NCBI GenBank assembly: GCA_015488115.1 | Contig: WFOK01000038.1 | Coordinates: forward strand, 1-42,848 | DNA length: 42,848 nt | Direction of reading: 5' to 3' | DNA from: Mariprofundaceae bacterium | GTDB lineage: Bacteria; Pseudomonadota; Zetaproteobacteria; Mariprofundales; Mariprofundaceae | In this document: positions 35,217-42,848 of the stretch, piece after piece | Layout: the number at the start of each line of letters is the position of its first letter | How positions within the stretch are numbered: the stretch's first letter is position 1 | Notes under the pieces: generated by a model | The model's database searches: none | Seen by the model: the letters and a program-made list of their open reading frames with translations, nothing else | Told to the model about the DNA's origin: nothing | Position numbers and translations under genes: made by a program

Positions 35217-36570
35217 GTCCGTCCTCCCCGCCCAGAATCACCGGAAGAAGCCGTTCCAGGCCCGTGGAACGGGAGCCCTTGACCAGAATCACGCTGTGTG
35301 CGGGCCAGTTGCGTCCGGCAAGATGGCCTGCGGCCTTGTCTGCATCCGGAAACCACCGGGCTCGCGCATGCCGATCGGCCAAGGCGCGCATCTGCGGCCC
35401 AATGAGCACCAGTTCCTGGATGCCGTGAACATCCAGTCCGGCATGCCATGCGCGGCTTTTCTCTCCCAGTTCGGCCATATCGCCCAGAATGGCCACGCGA
35501 TGCCCCTCGCAGGCCCGGAGCGTATCCAGCGCGGATTGCATCGAAAGCGGGTTTGCGTTGTAGGCATCGTCAAGAACGGTCGGCCCGGCAGGACGTCGCA
35601 GGATCCGCATGCGTCCGGCCAAGGGCTGCCAGCCTGACAGCGCGCGCACCATGTCCCGCAAGCTAGGCGCACTGGCGCGGCGACCGACCCACCAGCGGCG
35701 CACGATGCTCATGGCCAAGGCCATGTTGGCCGCCCAATGCCTGGCCGGCAGCTCAAGCTCATGCTCGGTGCGCTCGTCGCCCAGGGCGAACGTGACCCTG
35801 CGTCCATGCAGCGTGAAGCGCACATGCTCGGCATCACCCGGAGCGAGCAGCGGCTGGCGGGGGGATTCGGGCAATCGCTCACGCACGCCCTCGCCAACGG
35901 CAATCCAGCCGTCCTCCCGCAGGCCGGAAAAAAGTCGGGCCTTCTCCCTGGCCACGCCATGCACATCCCCCAGGCCCTCGCCATGGGCGGGCGCGATGGC
36001 CGTGAGCACGGCCACATCCGGGGAAACGATGGCGCTCAGGCGCTCCATCTCGCCCGGCACGCTGATGCCGCATTCGATCAGCGCAATCTCGGCATCCTGC
36101 GGCACCTCGAGCAGGGTCAACGGCACACCGATGAGATTGTTCAGATTGCCGCTGGTGCCGGCCACGCGCACGCCCAGCCCCTCAAGCAGACAGGCCAGCA
36201 TCGAGCGCAGGCTCGTCTTGCCGACCGAACCGCTGATGGCCACCCATGTCGTTTCGGCAAGCCGCTCGCGCCAGGCATGGGCGATATCGCCCAGGGCGCG
36301 CAGCGTGTCCGGCACGATCAACTGCGGCAGGGGCAGATCATGCCAGAGACGTGCCCCCCGATCGTCACCGATCAGCGCGCAGGCCCGATGCCCAAGATCG
36401 CGCGCATAAACATGCCCATCAAAGCGTTCGCCCCGCAGGGCCAGGAACACATCCCCATCGCGGAACCTGCGGCTGTCCGTGCCAATACCGGTCAGCGGGC
36501 GCGCGGGCGTGCGCCCCTCGCGCCATTCGCCGCCCGTGGCCTGTTGCAGTTCAGCCGCGCTCATCCTCAT
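35206..36570 (-). CDS. murF: UDP-MurNAc-tripeptide--D-Ala-D-Ala ligase MurF
   Basis: MurF adds the D-Ala-D-Ala made by Ddl. The 454-residue product has an N-domain with [15 protein letters not shown], the ATP loop SGSVGKTS (113-120), [27 protein letters not shown], and a C-domain with [17 protein letters not shown] and LGDMAELGE. The start at ATG 36570 overlaps the murE stop as ATGA, with GAGG upstream. Confidence 0.96.
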   Translation of the reverse strand: MRMSAAELQQATGGEWREGRTPARPLTGIGTDSRRFRDGDVFLALRGERFDGHVYARDLGHRACALIGDDRGARLWHDLPLPQLIVPDTLRALGDIAHAWRERLAETTWVAISGSVGKTSLRSMLACLLEGLGVRVAGTSGNLNNLIGVPLTLLEVPQDAEIALIECGISVPGEMERLSAIVSPDVAVLTAIAPAHGEGLGDVHGVAREKARLFSGLREDGWIAVGEGVRERLPESPRQPLLAPGDAEHVRFTLHGRRVTFALGDERTEHELELPARHWAANMALAMSIVRRWWVGRRASAPSLRDMVRALSGWQPLAGRMRILRRPAGPTVLDDAYNANPLSMQSALDTLRACEGHRVAILGDMAELGEKSRAWHAGLDVHGIQELVLIGPQMRALADRHARARWFPDADKAAGHLAGRNWPAHSVILVKGSRSTGLERLLPVILGGEDGHAV

Positions 36571-38045
36571 GCCGCCTCGCTGTCCTTTCGCGCCAGCAAG
36601 CGCATCAGCACCTCGTCGTCGCGCCATGGCAGGCGTTTCCCATCGATGTCCATGTATGTTTCATGTCCCTTGCCGGCCACGACGAGCACATCCCCCGCTG
36701 CAAGCACCGAAACAGCCTCGGCCAGGGCCTGTTCGCGATCCGCCACGCGGTGCACCTGATGCAGCATTTCCTCCGGCACGCCTGCCGCGATATCCTCGAT
36801 GATGCGCAGGGGCGGCTCGCCGCGCGGATTGTCCGAGGTGATCCAGACCTCATCGGCCAGGGTTGCGGCCACATGCCCCATGCGGGGACGCTTCTCCCGA
36901 TCCCGCTCCCCGCCGCAACCGAACACGAGCAGCAGGCGCCGCGCGGCCATCTGCCGCGCCGAAAGAAGACAGCGCTCCAGGGCTTCGGGCGTATGGGCAT
37001 AATCCACGAACACGCGATGCGGCCCATCGATGCGTTGCATGCGCCCGGGCGGCGCGCTCATGCCATCAAGAAGGGCGGGCAACCGCTCAACCGGCAGTTC
37101 CAGCACGCATCTGAGAAAGCAGGCCACAGCCGCGGCATTCTCGGCATGAAACTCACCGAAGGGGATGGCCACGTCGAGGATCCTCCCCCCCGTCTTCAGC
37201 CTCAGCGTGCCGGGCTCCGGCTGCTCCCAGCCGACCAGGGCCTGCCGCCCGCTGCCGGAGCGCGCATACCAGCAGAGACCCCGCACCCCCGCAAGGGCCT
37301 CGCAGATCTGCGCATCATCACCGTTGACCACGGCCTTTGCGCCCATGGACACGGCATCGCGCACGAAACCCGCCTTGGTGTCCCGATAGGCCGCAAGACC
37401 GCCATGATCCTCGATATGATCGCTGCCCATGCCGGTCCAGATGACAGCGGAAAACGAAAGCCCGGCGATGCGCTGCTGCGCAATGCCATGTGAGGAAACC
37501 TCCATGACCAGCCAGTCCACACCCTGGTGCGCGGCCCGCCTGAGCACATCATGAATGCTCAGGAGCGACGGCGTCGTGTTGCCCAGATCATCGATATCCC
37601 GCTCATCCCGGACCAACCCGAGCGTTCCCATGCCCCAGGCCCTGCAGCCCAAGCGGGAGAGGGCCTGACGCAGCATCCAGCACACGCTTGTCTTGCCATC
37701 GGTACCGGTGATGCCAGCAAGCTGCGGCCGCCTTCCTTGCAGATCGAGCGCTCGCTCGAGAAAGGCCGCCAACGCCCGCATGTCCGGGAGATACAGCGCC
37801 GGCGCATCACAGCCGAGCTCATCATGGCCGACGAACACGACACAGGCCGCGCCGCGTTTCAGCGCGTCGTTCACATGGGCGGCCGCCCGCTGACCCGCTC
37901 GCGGCATGCAGATGAACACATCACCCGCCCGCACCTCGCGGCTGTCATCGGACATGGCCGAAACCCGGGCATGGCCCTGCATGAAGCCCAGGCCATGAGC
38001 CAGTTCGGCCACCTCTTTCATCCCATCAAGCACAAGCCTAGTCAT
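36567..38045 (-). CDS. murE: UDP-MurNAc-L-Ala-D-Glu--meso-diaminopimelate ligase MurE
   Basis: MurE adds the third amino acid of the stem peptide. The 492-residue product has SDDSREVRAGDVF, the ATP loop TGTDGKTS (113-120), TTPSLLSIHDVLR, MEVSSHGIAQQRI, VDYAHTPEALE and GCGGERDREKRP. It also has DNPRGE, the DNPR motif of the meso-diaminopimelate-adding type rather than the lysine type. The start overlaps the ftsI end by eight bases. Confidence 0.96.
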   Translation of the reverse strand: MTRLVLDGMKEVAELAHGLGFMQGHARVSAMSDDSREVRAGDVFICMPRAGQRAAAHVNDALKRGAACVVFVGHDELGCDAPALYLPDMRALAAFLERALDLQGRRPQLAGITGTDGKTSVCWMLRQALSRLGCRAWGMGTLGLVRDERDIDDLGNTTPSLLSIHDVLRRAAHQGVDWLVMEVSSHGIAQQRIAGLSFSAVIWTGMGSDHIEDHGGLAAYRDTKAGFVRDAVSMGAKAVVNGDDAQICEALAGVRGLCWYARSGSGRQALVGWEQPEPGTLRLKTGGRILDVAIPFGEFHAENAAAVACFLRCVLELPVERLPALLDGMSAPPGRMQRIDGPHRVFVDYAHTPEALERCLLSARQMAARRLLLVFGCGGERDREKRPRMGHVAATLADEVWITSDNPRGEPPLRIIEDIAAGVPEEMLHQVHRVADREQALAEAVSVLAAGDVLVVAGKGHETYMDIDGKRLPWRDDEVLMRLLARKDSEAA

Positions 38046-39918
38046 CGAGCCAGACCTCGAACATATCCCCCGGCTTCAGCCCATCCAGCGACGAGGGCTT
38101 GTGGCGGTAGACCCAGCCGGAGCCGTGGATGCGCACCCTCAACCCGCGCCGCGCGGCCACGGCGCGAATCTCGCGCAGTGTCAGGCCGATCAGGCTGCCG
38201 GCCGGCTGCACGGCTTCGGGCGCAACAGCCGCGACAGACTGGACATCGAAGCCCGCCGGCATGGTCTGCATCCGCGGCGGAATGCCGAGGTACGGCAGAA
38301 CGTTCTCGGCGATCTTGCGGAACACGGGTGCCGCCACCTGCCCGCCGTAGATGCTGCGCTTGGGCTCATCCACGACCACGGCGATGACGATGCGCGGATC
38401 CTCGGCCGGCGCCATGCCGGCAAAAACGGCCATGAACTTCCGCCCATAGCGGCCATGCCGATCCGGCTTCTGCGCGGTACCGGTCTTGCCGGCCACGCGA
38501 TACCCGGCGGGAACAGCCTTGCTGCCCGTTCCCTCGGGGCTCGTCGCATACTCGAGCATGCGCACGATCTGGTCACTGACATGACGCGGAATGACCTGCC
38601 CGCGATCGACCATGCCGGCATCAAGCAGGATGCGAGGCGCAACAGCATGCCCGCCATTGGCCAGAACCGAAAAGGCCGTTGCAAGCTGCAACGGCGTGAC
38701 GGCGACCCCCTGTCCGAACGCGATGTTGGCCGTCTCCACGGGACCCCATCGCTCCGGCGGCGGCAGGATGCCCGGCGATTCGCCACTCAGCCCGATGCCG
38801 GTTCGCTGGCCGAAACCGACATCATAAAGCAGGCGGTACAGCGGCTCGGGGCCAAGGTCCAGGGCCAGCTTCGCCGCGCCGATGTTGCTCGACCTGGCCA
38901 ACAGGCCGGCCATGTCCAGCCAGCCCTCCTTGTGATCGTCATGGATCACGTAATCGGCCACGCGCATGGCGCCGTGCTCGCAGAAGACACGGGAATCGGG
39001 GCGCCAGCGGCCAGACATCAGCGCCGCCGCCACGGTGAATGGCTTCATCGTCGATCCGGGCTCAAACACGTCCGTGATCGCCCGGTTGCGCCACTGCCCT
39101 GGCTTGAAACGGCGGAAATCATTCGGGTTGTATCCCGGCCAACTGGCCATGGCCAGCACGTCGCCGGTATGCGGATCCATGACGATGACCGAGCCGCTCT
39201 TGGCCTGCTGCCTTTCAACGGCCTCGGCCAGCGCTGCATAGGCCACGCTTTGAATCGAGGCATCCAGCGTCAGCTTCAGCGCCTTGCCGGGCACCGGCTT
39301 GCGGATCCAACTTCCCCCGGGCAACGAGCGCCCGCGCGCATCCCTGCGCACGAGCCGGACCCCGGGCGTGCCCTTCAACTGCGCATCATAGGCATGCTCC
39401 AGCCCTTCCAAGCCGTTTCCGTCGATGCCGACGAATCCGATCAGGTGACCGGTTTCCGGTCCCAAGGGATGATAGCGGCGCCATTCACTTTCCCGACGAA
39501 CCCCCGGCACCCCCAAGGCCATGACCTTCTCGGCCTGCACCGGCGCAATCTGCCGCGCCAGCCAGACGAACCCATGCCGGCCACGAAGCCTGCGGGCCAG
39601 CGCACGGGTGCTCACGCCAAGCGCCCTGGCCAGTCGCGGATAATCGTCCTCGGGCACTTCATCGGCCATGGCCGCGATCGAGGGCACCTCGATGGATTCG
39701 GCCAGAATACGCCCTTGCCGGTCGAGGATCGGGCCGCGCGGCGCGGCCACCGTGTACTGCCGGTAGCGCTGTTTTTCAGCCAGGGAGGCAAGCCTGTCCT
39801 TCTGCAGCCACTGCAGGTCCACGGCGCGCGCTGCGAGCATGATCATGGCCAGGGACAGGAGCGCCCCCACGGCCATGATGCGTCGCCTTGCATAGCGCTG
39901 CTGCTTGTCCAGCCTCAC
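38038..39918 (-). CDS. ftsI: Septal transpeptidase FtsI (PBP3) with a C-terminal PASTA domain
   Basis: This class B penicillin-binding protein crosslinks septal peptidoglycan with FtsW. The 626-residue product (from GTG 39918) has a membrane helix near residues 15-32, a dimerisation domain starting PRGPILDRQGRILAES, and the transpeptidase with Ser289-x-x-Lys (EPGSTMKP), RSSN and GKTGTAQ. The last 55 or so residues (SLIGLTLREIRAVAARRGLRV to the end) look like a PASTA domain, which the E. coli enzyme lacks. I chose GTG 39918 because it overlaps the ftsL stop as GTGA; ATG 39975, inside ftsL, is an alternative. Confidence 0.93.
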   Translation of the reverse strand: MRLDKQQRYARRRIMAVGALLSLAMIMLAARAVDLQWLQKDRLASLAEKQRYRQYTVAAPRGPILDRQGRILAESIEVPSIAAMADEVPEDDYPRLARALGVSTRALARRLRGRHGFVWLARQIAPVQAEKVMALGVPGVRRESEWRRYHPLGPETGHLIGFVGIDGNGLEGLEHAYDAQLKGTPGVRLVRRDARGRSLPGGSWIRKPVPGKALKLTLDASIQSVAYAALAEAVERQQAKSGSVIVMDPHTGDVLAMASWPGYNPNDFRRFKPGQWRNRAITDVFEPGSTMKPFTVAAALMSGRWRPDSRVFCEHGAMRVADYVIHDDHKEGWLDMAGLLARSSNIGAAKLALDLGPEPLYRLLYDVGFGQRTGIGLSGESPGILPPPERWGPVETANIAFGQGVAVTPLQLATAFSVLANGGHAVAPRILLDAGMVDRGQVIPRHVSDQIVRMLEYATSPEGTGSKAVPAGYRVAGKTGTAQKPDRHGRYGRKFMAVFAGMAPAEDPRIVIAVVVDEPKRSIYGGQVAAPVFRKIAENVLPYLGIPPRMQTMPAGFDVQSVAAVAPEAVQPAGSLIGLTLREIRAVAARRGLRVRIHGSGWVYRHKPSSLDGLKPGDMFEVWLDD

Positions 39919-40190
39919 AGATGCACCACCTGATGCGGCGCCGGCGGATGCATGTCGAGCTTCTCCGTCGCCCATTGCCGCAGACGCTCCGGCCGGGTCA
40001 GGCTGGCCAGCTCAAGCCGCAGTCGCTTCAGCTCGGCCTGCATGTCCTGCATCTCGACGACGAGCTGTTGGTGCTGCTTGGCCAGTTCATAGCGCTGATG
40101 CGAAAGCCAGACCTGGGCGGCGGCCAGCGTGACGAACGCAACCAGGGGAAGCGCAAGCCAGGGGCTGCGCATGCTCGAACCCAGCGTCAT
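39915..40190 (-). CDS. ftsL: Cell division protein FtsL
   Basis: This small bitopic protein forms the FtsQBL complex that activates FtsWI. The 91-residue product has one membrane helix (about 11-29) and then a coiled coil (HQRYELAKQHQQLVVEMQ and following heptads), ending with EKLDMHPPAPHQVVHL. Sequence conservation in this family is low, so the call rests on size, topology and position between rsmH and ftsI. ATG 40190 overlaps the rsmH stop as ATGA. Confidence 0.88.
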   Translation of the reverse strand: MTLGSSMRSPWLALPLVAFVTLAAAQVWLSHQRYELAKQHQQLVVEMQDMQAELKRLRLELASLTRPERLRQWATEKLDMHPPAPHQVVHL

Positions 40191-41125
40191 GACACCGCCT
40201 CCGCGATGCGCAACCGGGCCGAACGGCTGCGCGGATTGGCCGCGACTTCCCGCTCGTCCGGGCGCAGCGGCTTCTTCTGCACCCAGCACATGGAAGGCTT
40301 TCGGCCGCACACACACATGGGAAACTGCGGCGGGCATGTGCACGGATGCACGGCCTGCTCGATGACATCGCGCACAATGCGGTCCTCTCCGGAATGAAAC
40401 GCGATGACGACCAGCCGGCCCGCCGCGCGCAAATGCCCGATGGCTGCCGTCAGCCCCTGACGAAGCTGCTCCATCTCATCATTGACCCAGATGCGCAAGG
40501 CCTGAAACGTGCGTGTGGCCGGATGCACGCCCCCGTAACGGTATGATCTCGGCACGGCATGAAAGCAGACATGCTCGAGATCGGCCGTCGTGTTCATCCT
40601 GCCGTCCCGCACGGCCCGCAGGATGGCCCTGGCGATGCGGCCCGCATAACGCTCATCGCCATACTCGCGAATCACCCGGGCCAGCTCCCGCTCGGAAACG
40701 GAGCTCAGCATGGCCGAAAGCGGCCGCCCCTCATGCGGATTCATGCGCATGTCCAATGGCCCTTCCTGCTGGAACGAAAAGCCCCGGCAGGCCTGATCCA
40801 GTTGTGGCGAGGAGAGTCCGAGATCAAATCCCACGCCGCTGACCCTGTCCCACCCATGCCCGGCAAGCACCTGCGCAAGCCGGGCAAACGGCGCATGGAC
40901 GATGGTGAAACGCGCATCCTGCCTGGCAAGCCGCTCGCCCTCTCGCACGGCCTCCGGGTCCCGGTCGAGCGCAAGCAGCCGCCCTCGCGCGGAGAGCCGC
41001 TCGAGGATGGCCCGGCTGTGTCCGCCGCGCCCGAATGTGGCATCGACATAACAACCATCCGGATCGAGCACGAGGGCATCGACCCACTGCTCAAGCATGA
41101 CGGGTACATGCGGAGCCCCGGCCAC
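40187..41125 (-). CDS. rsmH: 16S rRNA m4C1402 methyltransferase RsmH (MraW)
   Basis: This SAM-dependent enzyme N4-methylates C1402 of 16S rRNA. The 312-residue product begins APHVPVMLEQWVDAL and has the SAM loop VDATFGRGGHS, GVGFDLGLSSPQLD, the FSFQQEGPLDMRM segment, YGDERYAGRIARAI, TRTFQALRIWVN and IAFHSGEDRIVR. I chose GTG 41125, one base past the mraZ stop, because it gives the conserved N-terminus; ATG 41098 would lose it. Confidence 0.95.
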   Translation of the reverse strand: MAGAPHVPVMLEQWVDALVLDPDGCYVDATFGRGGHSRAILERLSARGRLLALDRDPEAVREGERLARQDARFTIVHAPFARLAQVLAGHGWDRVSGVGFDLGLSSPQLDQACRGFSFQQEGPLDMRMNPHEGRPLSAMLSSVSERELARVIREYGDERYAGRIARAILRAVRDGRMNTTADLEHVCFHAVPRSYRYGGVHPATRTFQALRIWVNDEMEQLRQGLTAAIGHLRAAGRLVVIAFHSGEDRIVRDVIEQAVHPCTCPPQFPMCVCGRKPSMCWVQKKPLRPDEREVAANPRSRSARLRIAEAVS

Positions 41126-41126
41126 A

Positions 41127-41558
41127 TCAGAGGTCCAGCTCGAAATTGCGCGCCAACTGGATATCCATTTCCAGCTGGTGGGCCCATTTTGCCTTGTCCC
41201 AGATTTCGAACGTGTCGGCAAAGCCGGAAAATTGCACGTTTCGGTCAAGCGAGGCCCACTCGCGCAGGCCCTGCGGGATGAGCACCCTTCCCTGACGGTC
41301 CGGCGAATATTGCTGCGCCGAGCTGAACAACACGCGCTTGAACGCGCGCAGCTCGGGACTGGGACGCATCTGGGAAATCTTGTTCTGCAATTTCTTCCAT
41401 TCGCGAATCGGATAGGCCAACAAGCATTCATTGTGCGGGGAACGGGTGATGACCAGGCGCTCGTCTCCATAGTGATCCCTGAGCACCTCTCGGAAGGCGG
41501 CCGGGATGCTGACGCGACCCTTGTCGTCCATGCTGTTGCTGAACTCTCCCTGGAACAC
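41127..41558 (-). CDS. mraZ: MraZ transcriptional regulator
   Basis: MraZ represses the dcw operon by binding repeated TGGG-type boxes in front of its own gene. The 143-residue product has two SpoVT/AbrB-like swapped-hairpin repeats, marked by DDKGRVSIP and DRQGRVLIP. It starts at GTG 41558 (encoding the VFQGEFSNS start typical of the family), with an AAGGGAG ribosome site; a longer frame upstream is not conserved. It is first in the dcw cluster. Confidence 0.96.
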   Translation of the reverse strand: MFQGEFSNSMDDKGRVSIPAAFREVLRDHYGDERLVITRSPHNECLLAYPIREWKKLQNKISQMRPSPELRAFKRVLFSSAQQYSPDRQGRVLIPQGLREWASLDRNVQFSGFADTFEIWDKAKWAHQLEMDIQLARNFELDL

Positions 41559-41597
41559 GCTCCCTTCCCTTCTCCGTCGCCCGGTGTTGGTGAGGCT

Positions 41598-41622
41598 CCC
41601 CACTTTTCCCCACTAATCGCCA
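41598..41622 (-). promoter_or_regulatory. Three MraZ-box repeats in front of mraZ
   Basis: On the minus strand TGGCG (41618-41622), TGGGG (41608-41612) and TGGGG (41598-41602) repeat every ten bases with five-base spacers, the arrangement known for MraZ operators in E. coli. They lie at and just after the predicted transcription start, where a bound MraZ oligomer would block the polymerase. Confidence 0.75.
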
Positions 41623-41650
41623 ATATTGTCCATGCACACCCCCGTGTCAA
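41622..41650 (-). promoter_or_regulatory. Promoter of the dcw cluster (PmraZ)
   Basis: On the minus strand a perfect -35 TTGACA (41645-41650) is followed after 17 bases by AATATT (41622-41627, four of six -10 bases). The -10 touches the first MraZ box. Transcription would begin about 41615, roughly 57 bases before the mraZ start. Confidence 0.65.
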
Positions 41651-41697
41651 CCCCTTTGTGGGCACGGAGCCGCCGCCCAGAGGAGCGGTGTACAGGG

Positions 41698-41712
41698 TGG
41701 AAAATCGTGGGG
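41698..41712 (+). promoter_or_regulatory. MraZ-box-like pair upstream of the HAD gene
   Basis: On the plus strand TGGAA (41698-41702) and TGGGG (41708-41712) repeat with the same ten-base period as the mraZ boxes, but point toward the divergent HAD phosphatase gene. One box deviates from TGGG, and no promoter for the HAD gene could be placed with confidence. Confidence 0.35.
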
Positions 41713-41781
41713 AACTCAGCAACGGGTCCGATTGGCAATGCCGAAGCGCTTGTGCCATCATCGGGCGCAGCAGGAGGTCAC

Positions 41782-42627
41782 ATGCAGGAGCGCATTGCCA
41801 TCGTGTTTGATTTCGACGACACGCTGGGCCCGGACAGCACCAGCGGCTACCTGCGCCGCGCCGGCCTGGAAGATGTCGAGGGCTTCTGGCGCGAGGTCGG
41901 CGCCATGATGGCCGCGGACTGGGATCCCGTGCCTGCCTACCTGCATCACATGATCGAGGTGGCCAGAAGCGGGCGCATGCGACCGCTGAGCCAGTCCTCG
42001 CTGAAGGCCTGGGGGCGCGAATTACCGCTGTTTGACGGCGTGGATGCGCTATTCCCCCATTTGCGCCAGGTTGTCCGGGAAACCAATCCCCGCGTGACGC
42101 TGGAGTTCTATCTGATCAGCAGCGGCATCGGCGACATCCTGCGCCACATGCGCATCGCCGAGGAATTCACGGACATCTGGACCTGCGAGTTCCATTACGA
42201 CGAGCGGGGCCATGCCGTCACGGCGCGCAAGATCATCAGCTTCACGGACAAGACCCGGTACATCTTCCAGATCCAGAAGGGAATCATCGGCAAGGAGGCG
42301 CGCGGCAAACCCTTCCTGGTCAACAAGAAGGTTCCACCGGAGCTGATCCGCGTGCCGCTGGACCAGATGATCTTCGTCGGCGACGGCTATACGGACATCC
42401 CGTGCTTTTCGCTGATCAAGCAGCACGGCGGCATTCCGGTTGCGGTCTACGACCTGCGGCATACCGAGAAATGGGGCAGCGCGTTCAGCTTCGTCACCGA
42501 CGGGCGCGTATCCAACCTGCATTCGGCCAATTACCAGCCCGGCTCGGACCTCGTGAACTTCCTGACCATGGCCGTGCGCAGCCTGGCCGAACGCATCGCC
42601 GTGGCCGCCAGCAGCTATCAGGGCTGA
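41782..42627 (+). CDS. HAD-superfamily phosphatase-like protein
   Basis: This 281-residue protein has all four HAD motifs: the nucleophile DFDDTLGPDS (motif I, near residue 11), LISSG (motif II), a Lys-rich region around KPFLVNKKVP (motif III) and FVGDGYTDIPCF (motif IV). A helical cap lies between motifs I and II, as in phosphoserine-phosphatase-like enzymes, so it probably dephosphorylates a small metabolite. The substrate is not predictable. ATG 41782 has a strong AGGAGGT site. It is transcribed divergently from mraZ. Its end overlaps the convergent radC-like gene by ten bases. Confidence 0.75.
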   Translation: MQERIAIVFDFDDTLGPDSTSGYLRRAGLEDVEGFWREVGAMMAADWDPVPAYLHHMIEVARSGRMRPLSQSSLKAWGRELPLFDGVDALFPHLRQVVRETNPRVTLEFYLISSGIGDILRHMRIAEEFTDIWTCEFHYDERGHAVTARKIISFTDKTRYIFQIQKGIIGKEARGKPFLVNKKVPPELIRVPLDQMIFVGDGYTDIPCFSLIKQHGGIPVAVYDLRHTEKWGSAFSFVTDGRVSNLHSANYQPGSDLVNFLTMAVRSLAERIAVAASSYQG

Positions 42628-42848
42628 TCGCTTCCCGCAAACCAGCCCTGCTCCCGGAACGAGATGACCTCCCTGCCCGCCAGCAGGAAATGATCGAGCA
42701 GGCGCATGTCCAGCAACCCGCAGGCCCGAGCCATGCGCTCGGTCAACGCAATGTCCTCGGGGCTGGCGTGCGGAGCTCCACCGGGATGGTTGTGAAACAG
42801 AATCAGCCCCTTGGCATCGAGCTCGATCGCCCGCTTGATCACATTGCG
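42618..42848 (-). CDS. radC: RadC-family JAB/MPN domain protein (partial, runs off the window)
   Basis: Only the C-terminal 76 residues or so are in the window; the frame is open to the right edge. The JAMM metal motif HNHPGG followed by SPED, together with the LTERMARACGLLDMRLLDHFLL tail (split: LTERMARACG, LLDMRLLDH), matches the end of RadC (YicR)-type proteins. The function is not settled; the old DNA-repair role is disputed, and relatives occur on mobile elements. The gene is convergent with the HAD gene. Confidence 0.85.
   Translation of the reverse strand, partial: RNVIKRAIELDAKGLILFHNHPGGAPHASPEDIALTERMARACGLLDMRLLDHFLLAGREVISFREQGWFAGSDQP

Noticed and set aside
38101-39933. Long plus-strand open frame opposite ftsI
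   Set aside because: Antisense of the FtsI transpeptidase motifs; composition typical of a GC-skew artefact.

Overview
This window is GC-rich chromosomal DNA from a Gram-negative proteobacterium. Diderm markers are LpxC, the PqiABC envelope-lipid system and a lipoprotein (PqiC). The MurE carries the DNPR motif typical of meso-diaminopimelate-adding enzymes. RecBCD is used instead of AddAB, and the division/cell-wall (dcw) cluster ends ftsQ-ftsA-ftsZ-lpxC as in gammaproteobacteria and relatives. A murB inside the dcw cluster and an FtsI with a C-terminal PASTA domain are unlike enteric bacteria. They would fit an early-branching gammaproteobacterium, Acidithiobacillia or zetaproteobacterium, but I cannot name a genus.

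Left end (1-2000): an AT-rich ATPase gene that has lost its N-terminal nucleotide-binding part ends inside a structure that looks like an integron attC recombination site (about 1170-1242). This suggests the tail of a cassette array extending off the left edge. It is followed on the minus strand by a GC-rich two-gene pair, a nucleotidyltransferase and a ribbon-helix-helix protein, that resembles a toxin-antitoxin module.

Middle (2000-23060): carboxynorspermidine decarboxylase (nspC); a minus-strand gene that fuses a Clp1/Grc3-like polynucleotide-kinase P-loop domain to an RNase Z-like metallo-beta-lactamase domain (the most unusual gene here); the pqiA-pqiB-pqiC envelope-lipid operon; the recC-recB-recD operon; purC on the minus strand; dnaE-accA; and an RNA cluster made of tRNA-Ser(CGA), tRNA-Ser(GGA) and 4.5S signal-recognition-particle RNA. 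A perfect bidirectional terminator separates this cluster from lpxC.

Right part (23072-41558, all minus strand): a complete dcw cluster in the order mraZ-rsmH-ftsL-ftsI-murE-murF-mraY-murD-ftsW-murG-murC-murB-ddl-ftsQ-ftsA-ftsZ-lpxC. Almost every gene overlaps or abuts the next from mraZ to ftsA, often by an ATGA or GTGA overlap, so translation is probably coupled. The genes supply cytoplasmic peptidoglycan precursor synthesis (MurB-F, Ddl), lipid I/II formation (MraY, MurG), septal polymerisation and crosslinking (FtsW, FtsI), and divisome assembly (FtsL, FtsQ, FtsA, FtsZ). A promoter with a perfect TTGACA -35 and three 10-bp-periodic MraZ boxes lies in front of mraZ. A divergent HAD-family phosphatase follows, with a second pair of MraZ-box-like repeats upstream of it, and a partial RadC-family gene runs off the right edge.

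No rRNA, CRISPR array, prophage or complete insertion sequence was seen. No stretch longer than about 300 bases lacks a gene, apart from the tRNA/4.5S RNA region.
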